Origin: Variovorax sp. dw_308
GTDB lineage: Bacteria > Pseudomonadota > Gammaproteobacteria > Burkholderiales > Burkholderiaceae_C
Assembly: GCF_019207085.1 (NCBI RefSeq)
Contig: NZ_JAATOM010000002.1
Location: 496,001-560,000, forward strand
Reading direction: 5' to 3'
Length of the DNA: 64,000 nucleotides
In this document: positions 1-8,375 of the stretch, piece after piece
Position numbering within the stretch: the stretch's first letter is position 1
Layout of the letters: each line of letters starts with the position of its first letter
Translations under genes and position numbers: made by a program
Notes under the pieces: generated by a model
The model's input: only the letters and a program-made list of their open reading frames with translations
Told to the model about the DNA's origin: nothing
Database searches by the model: none

Positions 1-1330
1 CCTTCTCGACCTCGATCGAGGCAATGTTCTCGCCGCCGCTCTTGATCACGTCCTTGAAGCGATCCTTGAACCACAACAGGCCGTCGGCGTCGAAATAGCC
101 GACGTCGCCCGAATGGAACCAGCCGTGCTTGAACGCCTGCTGCGTGGCCGCCTCGTCATGCAGGTAGCCTGACAACGCCTGCGGGCTGCGATAGACGATC
201 TCACCGGCCTCGCCTTGCGGCAACCCGGCGCCGTCCGGACCAACGATGGCCACCTGCACGTTGATCCCCGGCGTGCCGGCCGCGCCGGGATGGCTGAGCT
301 GGTGCTCCGGCCGGAAGAAGGTCGCGACCGGGCTCATCTCGGTCTGGCCGAACATCAGCGAGAAGCCGCAGCCAAAGGTCTCGATGGCCGCGCGCAGTTC
401 GTGGTCGGGCATCGGCGCCATCGCATACACGGCCAGGCGCAGGCTGCGCACGTCGCGTGGGCGCTCGCGCTGCGCCTCGAGCAGTGCGCGGTACATCATC
501 GGCAGGCCGAACAGCAGCGTGAGCTTCTCCTTCTCGACCAGGTCGAGCAGCCGTTGCGCATCGAAGCCCTGCATGACGCAGATGGCGCCACCGACGGCGA
601 TCACCGGCGTGCAGATCGCGTTGATCTGCGCGGTATGGAACATCGGCATCAGCGCCACCGCACGCTCGTCGGCGCTCATGCGCGTGTCGATGGCGGTGCC
701 GAGCGACTCGAGGTAGATGGCGAGCTGGCTGCCGACCACGCCCTTCGGCGCGGAGGTGGTGCCGCTGGTGTAGAGGTAGGACAGCGGCGCCCGGTCCTCG
801 ACGAAGACCGGCGGCACGTGCGCCGGCTGCGCTCGCTGAAGCGCGTCGTAGGCGTGCAGCGCATAGGTGTTCGCCAGCTGCCCGCGCACCTTGTCGATGT
901 CCCCGATGACGATGACCTCGCGCAAGGCCAGGCCGGGCTCCAGGCCGGTGCTGAACTGCTCGAACAGGTCGGTGGTCACCACCGCGCCGCGCACTTTCGC
1001 GTGGCCCAGCACATAGGCCAGTTCGCGGTTGCGCCAGAACAGGTTGATCGGCACGCAGACCACGCCGACCTTGGCGCAGGCGAAGTAGGTGGCAAGGAAC
1101 TCGGCGCTGTTGGCGGACATCAGCGCGAGTGCATCGCCGGGGCCGTAGCCCAGCGACAGCAGGCCATGCGCGACCCGGTTGGCGAGCGCCTCGAATTCGC
1201 CATAGCTGAATCGCCGTTCGCCATCGATCACGCAGTCCTTCGCCGGCCCGCGTGCGGCGCTGCGCGTCAGCAGGTCGCCGACGTTGACGCGCTGGATCAG
1301 GTTGCGGTCGATGCGCTGGTCTTGTTCCAT
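1..1330 (-). CDS. AMP-forming acyl-CoA synthetase, C-terminus cut by window edge
   Basis: This is an ANL-superfamily acyl-CoA synthetase that would activate a carboxylic acid with ATP and CoA. About 443 residues are visible and no stop is reached, so the last part of the C-terminal domain lies outside the window. The adenylate-binding P-loop reads YTSGTTSAPKG (about residue 180) and the conserved hinge/A8 region is visible near the edge as FKDRFKDVIKSGGENI. The ATG at 1330 follows an AGGAGA ribosome-binding site. It is the last visible gene of the long minus-strand run, 21 bp after the enoyl-CoA hydratase. Its substrate cannot be told from sequence; the context suggests an intermediate or analogue of the acid imported by the Liv-type transporter. 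Confidence 0.9.
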   Translation of the reverse strand, partial: MEQDQRIDRNLIQRVNVGDLLTRSAARGPAKDCVIDGERRFSYGEFEALANRVAHGLLSLGYGPGDALALMSANSAEFLATYFACAKVGVVCVPINLFWRNRELAYVLGHAKVRGAVVTTDLFEQFSTGLEPGLALREVIVIGDIDKVRGQLANTYALHAYDALQRAQPAHVPPVFVEDRAPLSYLYTSGTTSAPKGVVGSQLAIYLESLGTAIDTRMSADERAVALMPMFHTAQINAICTPVIAVGGAICVMQGFDAQRLLDLVEKEKLTLLFGLPMMYRALLEAQRERPRDVRSLRLAVYAMAPMPDHELRAAIETFGCGFSLMFGQTEMSPVATFFRPEHQLSHPGAAGTPGINVQVAIVGPDGAGLPQGEAGEIVYRSPQALSGYLHDEAATQQAFKHGWFHSGDVGYFDADGLLWFKDRFKDVIKSGGENIASIEVEK

Positions 1331-1351
1331 GTTGTCTCCTGTCGTTGTTGT

Positions 1352-2137
1352 TCAGTGCCCGGTGAAGTGCGGCGGGCGCTTCTCGATGAAGGCGCTGCAG
1401 CCCTCGTGCGCGTCGTCGCTGTCGAACACGAGGCTGATCATGGCCTGTTCGTATTCGAGCGCGGCATCGAGCGGCATCTCCGATCCATGCAGCATCGCGC
1501 GCTTCAACATCCGGAGGGCGACCGGGGATTGCGCCGCGATGCGCTGCGCCAGCGCCATCGTCTCGGCCATCAATTGCACGGCCGGCACCACGCGATTGAC
1601 CAGCCCTAGCGAGAGCGCTTCCGCGGCGCTGATCGAATCGCCTGTGAACATCAGCAGCTTGGCCTGGCACAGGGGCAGTTGGCGCATCAGGCGCTGCGAG
1701 CCGCCGCCGCCGGGGAACAGGCCCAGCTTGATCTCGGGCAGCCCGATCTGCGCGCCGTCGGCGATCAGGCGGATGTCGGTGCACAGCAGCAGTTCCATGC
1801 CGCCGCCCAGCGCCCAGCCGTTGACGGCGGCCAGCGTCGGCTTGCTGCAGCTCTCCAGGCGCCGGAAAACGCGGCTCACTACCTCGCCGAACTCGCCATG
1901 GTGCGCGAGGCCGCGCCGCGTGTTCAGGTCCCGGATATCGCCACCCGCCACGAAGGCGCGATCACCCACGCCGGTGATGACGATGGCGCGCACCGACGGG
2001 TCCTGCGCGAGACGGTCGAGCGCCTGTTCCATCGCGAGCAGCATCGGCACGTCCAGCGCATTGAGCGTGCGCGGACTGTTGAAGCGCATGACGCCGACGG
2101 CGCCTTCGTTGAAGAGCTCGATGGGTGGGTCTTGCAT
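1352..2137 (-). CDS. enoyl-CoA hydratase/isomerase family protein
   Basis: A 261-residue crotonase-fold protein, the usual length for the family. The oxyanion-hole segments are visible as AFVAGGDIRD (about residue 62-71) and the NGWALGGGMELLL stretch (about 104-116). The PEIKLGLFPGGGGS segment carries the glutamate at the position of the catalytic Glu of hydratases. It would hydrate, or isomerise, an enoyl-CoA in the cytoplasm. It starts 2 bp after the stop of the upstream isomerase gene, so translation is probably coupled. It is one of three paralogous crotonase-type proteins in the first 20 kb, which suggests each handles a different intermediate. The exact substrate is unknown. Confidence 0.9.
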   Translation of the reverse strand: MQDPPIELFNEGAVGVMRFNSPRTLNALDVPMLLAMEQALDRLAQDPSVRAIVITGVGDRAFVAGGDIRDLNTRRGLAHHGEFGEVVSRVFRRLESCSKPTLAAVNGWALGGGMELLLCTDIRLIADGAQIGLPEIKLGLFPGGGGSQRLMRQLPLCQAKLLMFTGDSISAAEALSLGLVNRVVPAVQLMAETMALAQRIAAQSPVALRMLKRAMLHGSEMPLDAALEYEQAMISLVFDSDDAHEGCSAFIEKRPPHFTGH

Positions 2138-2139
2138 GG

Positions 2140-2793
2140 TCAGGGCGGGGCGAGTGCAGTGAAGGGCCGCGAAGCCAGGGCGCCGGCGAGCACGGCGTCG
2201 ATCTGCGGCAATCGATCGACGCCGAAGAATGGCTCGCCGTCCACCATCACGAAGGGCGAGCCGAAGACGCGCTGGCGCACGGCTTCATCGACTGCTGCCG
2301 CCAGCAGGGACTTCGCCTGCGCGCCTTGCAACAGTTGCAGGCAGGCATCCGCATCGCCGAGGACGGGCGCCTGCGCGGCCAGCCATCGCGCCACGACCGC
2401 CGGGTCGCCGATCGGCGCCGCGTCGACGAAGTACGCGCGCATCACGCCGCGGGCGAAACGCACCGCGGCCTGCGCATCGATGGCCTCCAGCAGGTAGAAG
2501 CCGCGCGCCGCATGCTGGGTGATCGCCGGAAAGCCCGCGGGCAACTGGAAGTCCACGCCCAGGTGCCGCGCCGAGCGTTCGAAGTCATGCGCCATGTAGT
2601 CGCGCTTGACGGGGTTCTCCAGCGGCGCGGGCAACGCCAGCGCGCGCAGCACGGCAAACAACAGGATCGGGCGCCAGCGCACGCTGCGACCATGGCGCGC
2701 AGCCAGCGCGTCGATCTTTTCGCCCATGAAGTAGCCATAGGGCGACGCGAAGTCGAACCAGAAATCGATCGGCGCGGGTGCTTGCATGGTCAT
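2140..2793 (-). CDS. 2-hydroxychromene-2-carboxylate isomerase-like DsbA-family protein
   Basis: A 217-residue protein of the DsbA-like thioredoxin-fold group that includes 2-hydroxychromene-2-carboxylate isomerase and kappa-class GST. The N-terminal FWFDFASPYGYF carries the serine at the position that contacts glutathione in this family, and the cis-proline loop is GSPFVMVDGEPFFG near residue 183. No CXXC motif is present, so it is not an oxidoreductase of the DsbA type. The ATG at 2793 overlaps the TGA of the upstream nitronate monooxygenase gene (TGATG); a second in-frame ATG lies two codons in. Such isomerases serve aromatic ring degradation, but here it sits in a CoA-ester operon and its real substrate is unclear. 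Confidence 0.8.
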   Translation of the reverse strand: MTMQAPAPIDFWFDFASPYGYFMGEKIDALAARHGRSVRWRPILLFAVLRALALPAPLENPVKRDYMAHDFERSARHLGVDFQLPAGFPAITQHAARGFYLLEAIDAQAAVRFARGVMRAYFVDAAPIGDPAVVARWLAAQAPVLGDADACLQLLQGAQAKSLLAAAVDEAVRQRVFGSPFVMVDGEPFFGVDRLPQIDAVLAGALASRPFTALAPP

Positions 2794-3764
2794 CAGGCCG
2801 TCCGCAGCGCGGGGCTCGGCGGAATGCGGCAGGCAGCCCGGTATTCGTCGGCTATGCGCCTGACGAGTTCGGCGACGGTCGGGATGTCGTGGATCGTGGC
2901 CACGCCCTGCCCTGCGCTCCACAGGTCTTTCCAGACGCGGGCCTCGGTGTCGGTCAGCGACGCCATGTCGGGCTTCTTCGGCGGCAGGGTGGCGACGTCG
3001 ATGCCGAAGCGATCGATCGACGCGCGCAGGAAATTGGCCGGCACGCCGGAGAAGCGGTCGGTGTAGATCAGGTCGGCCACGCCGGCATCGACCACCATCT
3101 GCTTGTAGGACTGCTGCGCCTGCGACTCGCGCGTGGCCAGGAAGCGCGTGCCCATGTAGGCCAGGTCGGCGCCGAGCATCTCGGCTGCGCGCACCTGCCA
3201 GCCGTCGTTGATGGCGCCGCCCAGCACCAGGCTGCCGTGCCAGAACTCGCGGATCTCGCGCACCAGCGAGAACGCGCCCTGGCTCGACGCGTGGCCACCT
3301 GCGCCGGCGCCGACGCAGATCAGGCCATCGACGCCGGCCCGCGCCGACTTGCGTGCATGCCCGGCGCTCGTGACGTCACAGAAGACCGTGCCGCCATAGG
3401 CATGCACCGCCTGCACGACCGGCGCCGGATTGCCGAGGCAGGTGATGACGAAACGCACCTTGTGCGCCACCACCACTTCGAGGTCCGGCTCGAAGCGCGG
3501 ATTGGTGTGGTGCACCACGAGGTTGATGCCGAACGGCGCGATGACGGCTTGCGGGTCGGCCGCGCGGGACGATGCCAGCTCGCGCTCGATCTCGCTGAGC
3601 CAGTCATCGAGCTGCGCCGTCGGTCGCGCATTGACGTGCGGAAAGGTGCCGACCACGCCGGCCTTGCACAAGGCCGTCACCAGCGGCGGAAAGGACACCA
3701 GGAACATCGGCGCGCCGATGACCGGGACCGACAGGGCGTTCTGGAACAGCGTGGGCAATGGCAT
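2793..3764 (-). CDS. nitronate monooxygenase / 2-nitropropane dioxygenase family flavoprotein
   Basis: A 323-residue TIM-barrel flavoprotein of the nitronate monooxygenase/enoyl-reductase-FMN family. The N-terminal GAPMFLVS and VVGTFPHVNAR segments and the phosphate-binding GAGAGGHAS motif (about residue 155) are typical. The family oxidises nitronates or uses FMN for related chemistry; in CoA-ester operons of Betaproteobacteria a member is often found without a proven role. The ATG at 3764 was chosen because it gives the normal family N-terminus; the frame stays open further upstream but runs into the carboxyltransferase gene. Its stop overlaps the start of the isomerase gene. Confidence 0.85.
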   Translation of the reverse strand: MPLPTLFQNALSVPVIGAPMFLVSFPPLVTALCKAGVVGTFPHVNARPTAQLDDWLSEIERELASSRAADPQAVIAPFGINLVVHHTNPRFEPDLEVVVAHKVRFVITCLGNPAPVVQAVHAYGGTVFCDVTSAGHARKSARAGVDGLICVGAGAGGHASSQGAFSLVREIREFWHGSLVLGGAINDGWQVRAAEMLGADLAYMGTRFLATRESQAQQSYKQMVVDAGVADLIYTDRFSGVPANFLRASIDRFGIDVATLPPKKPDMASLTDTEARVWKDLWSAGQGVATIHDIPTVAELVRRIADEYRAACRIPPSPALRTA

Positions 3765-3781
3765 GGTGGATCGCGTGGCCC

Positions 3782-5392
3782 TCAGAGCCGCAACACGCCG
3801 TAGCCGATGTCGTCGTCGAAGGGCGCATTGAGCGAGGCGACGATGGCCATGCCGAGCGCGTTGCGCGTGTCGACCGGATCGAGGATGCCGTCGTCCCACA
3901 GTTCCGAGGTCGAGTGGTAGGCATCGCTCTCCTCCTCGAAGCTCTTGAGCACCGGGTCGCGGATCGCAGCCACCTCTTCGGCCGAAAGCGTGTGGCCCTT
4001 GCGCTCCAGCTGCCGCACCTTGACCTCGGCCAGCGTGTTGGCGGCCTGCTCCGCGCCCATGACCGCGATCTGCGACTGCGGCCACATCCAGAGGAAGCGG
4101 CCGTCGAAGGCGCGTCCGCACATGCCGTAGTTGCCGGCGCCGAAGGAGCCGCCGACGATCACTGTGAACTTCGGCACGGTGCAGCCGACCTGCGTCATGA
4201 TCATCTTCGCGCCGTCCTTGGTGATGCCGCGCTCCTCGTACTCGCGCCCGACCATATAGCCGGTGATGTTCTGCAGGAAGACCAGCGGCGTGCGGTCACG
4301 GTCGCACAGCCGCATGAAGTGCGCGGCCTTGAGCGAGCTGTCGTTGAAGAGCACGCCGTTGTTGGCGAGGATGCCGACCTTGCAGCCCCAGATGCGCGCA
4401 TAGCCGCAGACCATCGTGGTGCCGTAGCCCGGCTGGTATTCGTGGAAGTTGCTGCCGTCAACGATGCGCGCGATCACCTCGCGCATGTCGAAGCCGGTCT
4501 TCCAGTCGGTCGGGATGATGCCGTACAGCTCCTGCGGGTCGTAGTGCGGGGGCTCTGCCTCGACGCGGTCGATGGCCTGCTTCCGGATGGGCGTGGTCTG
4601 GGCCAGGATGTCGCGCGCGATGGCAAAGGCATGCGGCTCGTCGTCGGCGGCGTAGTCGCAGGTGCCGGAGACGGTCGTGTGCATCTCGGCGCCGCCGAGC
4701 GCCTCGGCCGTGACCACCTCGCCGGTGGCCGCCTTCACCAGCGGCGGGCCGCCGAGGAACACGCCGCCGTTGCCGCGCACGATCACGCTGTAGTCGCACA
4801 GCGCCGGGATGTAGGCGCCACCCGCCGTGCAATGTCCCAGCACGACGGCGATCTGCGGCACGCCCATCTTCGACAGCGTGCACTGGTTGCGGAAGATGCG
4901 GCCGGCCGCATGCCGGTCCGGGAACAGGTCCGACTGCAAGGGCAGGAAGCCGCCCGCGCTGTCGCACAGGTGCAGCACCGGCAGCCGGTTCTCAATGGCG
5001 ATGTCGAGCGTGCGCACGATCTTCTTCACCGACAGCGGATACCAGGCGCCGCCCTTGATGCTCGGATCGTCGGCATGGATGATGACCTCGCGGCCCTGGA
5101 TGATGCCGATGCCCGACACCTGCCCCGCCCCATGCACCTCGCCGCCATAGGCGCGGTTGGCGGCCAGCGTGCCGATCTCCAGGAAGGGCGTGCCGGGGTC
5201 GAGCAGCAGGTCGAGCCGTTCGCGCACGGTGAGCTTCTTCTGGCGATGCAGGCGCTCGATGTCGCGCTCCGGCCGCTCGTGGCGGGCCGTATGGATACGC
5301 TGGCGCAGCGCCTCGACGCGCTCGGTCATGGCGGCATGGTTCTGCCGGTAGCTGGCGCTGCCGGTGTCGACATGGCTCTGGATACGACTCAT
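3782..5392 (-). CDS. acyl-CoA carboxylase, carboxyltransferase (beta) subunit
   Basis: A 536-residue carboxyltransferase of the methylcrotonyl-/geranyl-/propionyl-CoA carboxylase beta family, normal in length. It moves CO2 from carboxybiotin to an acyl-CoA. Both crotonase-like halves are present: the N-terminal half has GHCTAGGAYIPA (about residue 190), one oxyanion-hole segment, and the C-terminal half has the VGGSFGAGNYGMCGRAF stretch (about 430), the other. The ATG overlaps the TGA of the biotin-carrier gene (ATGA). With the biotin carboxylase and carrier genes just upstream it forms a complete carboxylase. Resemblance is closest to the 3-methylcrotonyl/geranyl type by motif style, but acyl specificity cannot be decided without alignment. 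Confidence 0.92.
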   Translation of the reverse strand: MSRIQSHVDTGSASYRQNHAAMTERVEALRQRIHTARHERPERDIERLHRQKKLTVRERLDLLLDPGTPFLEIGTLAANRAYGGEVHGAGQVSGIGIIQGREVIIHADDPSIKGGAWYPLSVKKIVRTLDIAIENRLPVLHLCDSAGGFLPLQSDLFPDRHAAGRIFRNQCTLSKMGVPQIAVVLGHCTAGGAYIPALCDYSVIVRGNGGVFLGGPPLVKAATGEVVTAEALGGAEMHTTVSGTCDYAADDEPHAFAIARDILAQTTPIRKQAIDRVEAEPPHYDPQELYGIIPTDWKTGFDMREVIARIVDGSNFHEYQPGYGTTMVCGYARIWGCKVGILANNGVLFNDSSLKAAHFMRLCDRDRTPLVFLQNITGYMVGREYEERGITKDGAKMIMTQVGCTVPKFTVIVGGSFGAGNYGMCGRAFDGRFLWMWPQSQIAVMGAEQAANTLAEVKVRQLERKGHTLSAEEVAAIRDPVLKSFEEESDAYHSTSELWDDGILDPVDTRNALGMAIVASLNAPFDDDIGYGVLRL

Positions 5393-5883
5393 GCGCCGCT
5401 CCCTTCCTCTGCGGCCACGCGCACCAGCACCGCCCCGCGCTGGAAGGTCTGGCCGACGGCGAACGGCAGCTCGGCGACCACGCCATCGCATGCGGCGCCG
5501 ATGGTCATCTGGAGCTTCATGCTCTCGATGACGAGCAGCGCATCGCCCTGGCGCACCAATTGGCCCGGCGCGGCGTGCAGCGACACCACGACGCCGGGCA
5601 TCGGCGCCTGCGAACTGCCGTCGGCGGAAGCGCCGCCCGCGGACCTGGCGCGCGTCGGATCGATGCGCTCCACGCGCCAGGCACGGCCCTGCAATTGCAC
5701 GTAGACGGCATCGCCGTTGGCCACGGCCAGCAGCTTCTCGCTGCGGCCATCGACCAGGGTGCTGAACTCGCCGTTGCCGGTGTGGCGCACGGCCAGGCGA
5801 GCGTCATCCACGGCGACGCCGTCGTGGCGCAGGTGCACCTGATGCCGCGTGGACGGCTCGTCGCTGAGGGAAAGCAGGGTCAT
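5389..5883 (-). CDS. biotin-carrier half of acyl-CoA carboxylase alpha chain (BT + BCCP domains)
   Basis: A 164-residue protein with a C-terminal biotinyl-lipoyl domain: the biotinylation site is ESMKLQM (lysine near residue 121), preceded by the APMPGVVVSL turn. The first 90 or so residues resemble the BT domain that joins biotin carboxylase to BCCP in methylcrotonyl- and propionyl-CoA carboxylase alpha chains. Its length plus that of the upstream biotin carboxylase (490) equals a normal fused alpha chain of about 655 residues. The ATG at 5883 lies 20 bp beyond the palindromic element at 5903-6063; the frame stays open back into that element. No strong ribosome-binding site is seen, so the start is the least sure point. 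Confidence 0.85.
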   Translation of the reverse strand: MTLLSLSDEPSTRHQVHLRHDGVAVDDARLAVRHTGNGEFSTLVDGRSEKLLAVANGDAVYVQLQGRAWRVERIDPTRARSAGGASADGSSQAPMPGVVVSLHAAPGQLVRQGDALLVIESMKLQMTIGAACDGVVAELPFAVGQTFQRGAVLVRVAAEEGSGA

Positions 5884-5902
5884 GGCTTGAAGGGGTCCAC
5901 TC

Positions 5903-6063
5903 AGAACCTGTGAATAAATCGGACGTGTACGAGCAGTTCGTCCAAACGCGCCCAATCTAGGCGCAAAGCGCAGCCGTAGCTCGCGCTACGGCGAGCATTT
6001 GCAACGACGAGTGGGCGTGTTTGGGCGGGCTGAGCGTGCATGGCTGGTTTGTTCACAGGTTCT
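5903..6063. repeat. 161-bp palindromic MITE-like element
   Basis: The ends are inverted repeats: agaacctgtgaataaatc at the left, and agaacctgtgaacaaacc when the right end is read in reverse complement (16 of 18 identical). The interior is an imperfect palindrome throughout, with a perfect centre gccgtagc-tcgc-gctacggc (5973-5992). It contains no gene. Its right end directly abuts the stop codon of the biotin carboxylase gene. This is the layout of a non-autonomous miniature element; no transposase with matching ends lies in the window. The transcript would fold into a long hairpin between two genes that must be made in matched amounts. Confidence 0.75.
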
Positions 6064-7536
6064 TCAGTTGCGCCATGCGCCCATCGAGGCGTAGGGCTCG
6101 GGAATCGGTCGGGCGCTGCGCTCGGGCGCAGCGCTGGCGGCCACCGCGAGCACGGCGCGGCGCTGCGCATCGCTCAGCGGGTCGGGCATCAGGTCGGCGC
6201 GATGGCGTTCGAGGAAGCCTGTATCGGTCTCCCCGCGACCGAAGGCCGGGTGGCGCAGCACGCGGCCCAGGTAGTCGCTGTTGATCGTGACGCCAAGCAT
6301 CGCGGTCTCGGCCAGCGCATTGCGCATGCGCGAGATCGCCAGCCCGCGGTCCGCGCCATGCACCACCAGCTTGGCCAGCATCGAATCGAAATCCGCCGAC
6401 ACCGCGGCGCCCTCGGTAACGCCGCCGTCGAAGCGCACGCCCGGGCCCTGCGGCGTGCGCAGCAGCAGCACATGGCCGGTGTCGGGCACGAAGCCGGCGT
6501 CGGCGTCCTCGGCCAGGATGCGGCATTCGATCGCGTGACCGGCGTGGCGAACGTCTTCCTGTGCGATGCCCAGCGGCTCGCCCTGCGCCACGCGCAACTG
6601 GAGTTCGACCAGGTCGAGGCCGGTGACCATCTCCGTCACCGGATGCTCGACCTGCAGCCGGGTGTTCATCTCGAGGAAGAAGAACTCGCCCTCAGGCGAG
6701 ACGATGCATTCGACCGTGCCGGCATTGACGTAGCCGGCCGCGCCCGCCAGCCGCACGGCGGCGGCACAGATGCGTTCGCGCAAGGCCGGTGCAAGGCCGG
6801 GCGCGGGCGATTCCTCGATCAGCTTCTGGAAGCGCCGCTGGATCGAGCACTCGCGCTCGCCAAGGTGGATCACGTGGCCGTGCGCATCGCCGAAGACCTG
6901 TACCTCGATGTGCCGCGGCCGCTCGACGAAGCGCTCGGCAAAGAGCCGGCCATCGCCGAAGTAGCGCTGGCTCTCGCCGCGCGCGATCGTGATGGCGTCC
7001 GCCAAACCGTCTTCGCCCCGGACGATCTGCATGCCCTTGCCGCCCCCGCCGGCCGCGCCCTTGATCAGCAGCGGAAAGCCGACGGCGCGTGCACGCGCGG
7101 CGAAGGTCGACGGATCGTCCGCCTCGTCGGCCGAAGGGGTGACCGGCACGCCATGCGCCACCGCGAACTTGCGTGCGCTGATCTTGTCGCCCATCAACTC
7201 GATCACCTTGGCGGGCGGGCCGACGAACACCAGGCCCGCGTCCACCACGGCCTGCGCGAAGGCGGCGTTTTCGGAGAGGAAGCCATAGCCAGGGTGGATC
7301 GCGTCGCAGCCGCTGTCGCGCGCGGCGCGGATCATTGCCTGTGCGTCGAGCCAGGCTGCGACCGGCGGCTGGCCGAACACTTCCACGGTGTCGGTGGCTG
7401 CTGCGAGCGCGGGGCCGGCGCGGTCCTGCTGGTGCCAGGGCACGACGGTGTCGATGCCCAAGCGCCGCGCGGTGCGCACGATGCGCAGCGCGATCTCGGC
7501 GCGGTTGGCGATGAAGAGCTTGCGGATGGCTGTCAT
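6064..7536 (-). CDS. biotin carboxylase half of acyl-CoA carboxylase alpha chain
   Basis: A 490-residue ATP-grasp biotin carboxylase, which carboxylates biotin with ATP and bicarbonate. The BC N-domain, the glycine-rich ATP loop (KGAAGGGGKGM, about residue 160), HLGERECSIQRR, and the catalytic EMNTRLQVEHPVTE stretch (about 288-301) are present. It ends at ...YASMGAWRN, which matches the conserved D-G-W-R-x-N point where fused alpha chains pass into the BT domain; here a TGA follows. The N-terminal motif is NRAEIA rather than the usual NRGEIA. The ATG overlaps the TetR stop (ATGA). The missing BT-BCCP part is the next gene downstream, beyond the palindromic element. Confidence 0.92.
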   Translation of the reverse strand: MTAIRKLFIANRAEIALRIVRTARRLGIDTVVPWHQQDRAGPALAAATDTVEVFGQPPVAAWLDAQAMIRAARDSGCDAIHPGYGFLSENAAFAQAVVDAGLVFVGPPAKVIELMGDKISARKFAVAHGVPVTPSADEADDPSTFAARARAVGFPLLIKGAAGGGGKGMQIVRGEDGLADAITIARGESQRYFGDGRLFAERFVERPRHIEVQVFGDAHGHVIHLGERECSIQRRFQKLIEESPAPGLAPALRERICAAAVRLAGAAGYVNAGTVECIVSPEGEFFFLEMNTRLQVEHPVTEMVTGLDLVELQLRVAQGEPLGIAQEDVRHAGHAIECRILAEDADAGFVPDTGHVLLLRTPQGPGVRFDGGVTEGAAVSADFDSMLAKLVVHGADRGLAISRMRNALAETAMLGVTINSDYLGRVLRHPAFGRGETDTGFLERHRADLMPDPLSDAQRRAVLAVAASAAPERSARPIPEPYASMGAWRN

Positions 7537-8375
7537 GAACGTGCCTTGCGGCGTTTGGTCGCAACAGGCTGTTTCGCTGCGACGGTGGTCGGCGGCGTGA
7601 CGGCGGTGGGCACGGTGCGCACGTCGGCCGGGGCGCTGGCGACGATGCGCTCGAGCCGTGCCAGCCGGCGCTCGATGTCGGCCGGCGAGCCCGCGGCCGG
7701 CTGCGCTGCGGCGCCATCCTCCGTTGACGGCAGCAGGCCGCTCAGCAGCAAGGCGGTGAACTGGTCGGCCATCGCCTCCACGTCGACAGCACCGCCGCGG
7801 CCGAACAACTGCGCCCACATGCGATGCTCGATGCCGCCATAGACCATGCTGCGAACCAGTTCGCCATCGGTGCCCGCAGGCAACTCGCCGCTGTCCACCG
7901 CCTCGTGCACCGTGCGCAGCAGGAAGGCGGTGTAGCGCACGTGCAGGTCGTGCAGCACGGACTTGAAGTATTCGGGGCTGGTGCGCACCTCGTGCAGCAC
8001 GATGCGCGAAAGGCTCGGCTCCTCCACGTACACGCGCAGGTGCCGCCAGACCAGGAAGCGCAGCCGGCTGCGCAGGCCATGGATGCGCGCGAAGCTGGTG
8101 GCGATGTCCTCGATCAGCGGCTCGTACATGCCGCGCAGCACTTCGTTGAGCAGGTCGCGCTTGGTCGGGAAATAGGTGTAGACCAGTCCCTCGACCACGC
8201 CGACACGCGCGGCAATCTCCCCGACCGAAGCGCGCTCGAAGCCCTTCTCCAGGAACACCGCGCGCGCGGCGGCGAGGATCTCGGCCGCGCGTCGCAGGCG
8301 GCGAGGCGTCTGCTTGCCGGCGGCGATGGGCGTCACCTTGGCGGTGGAAGTGGATGGCTTGGCCTCTGGTTTCAT
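7533..8375 (-). CDS. TetR-family transcriptional regulator
   Basis: A 280-residue TetR regulator. The N-terminal helix-turn-helix is clear (residues about 27-72: AAARAVFLEKGFERASVGEIA, ending with VYTYFPTKRDLLNEVL). The ligand domain follows, and the last 60 residues are an extra alanine/proline/lysine-rich tail ending KRRKARS, longer than usual for the family. It lies inside the operon, overlapping both neighbours by ATGA, so it is co-transcribed with the carboxylase and AtuA-like genes that it probably controls. An acyl-CoA or the free acid is a likely effector, as in AtuR/LiuR-type systems; this is inference from position. Confidence 0.9.
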   Translation of the reverse strand: MKPEAKPSTSTAKVTPIAAGKQTPRRLRRAAEILAAARAVFLEKGFERASVGEIAARVGVVEGLVYTYFPTKRDLLNEVLRGMYEPLIEDIATSFARIHGLRSRLRFLVWRHLRVYVEEPSLSRIVLHEVRTSPEYFKSVLHDLHVRYTAFLLRTVHEAVDSGELPAGTDGELVRSMVYGGIEHRMWAQLFGRGGAVDVEAMADQFTALLLSGLLPSTEDGAAAQPAAGSPADIERRLARLERIVASAPADVRTVPTAVTPPTTVAAKQPVATKRRKARS

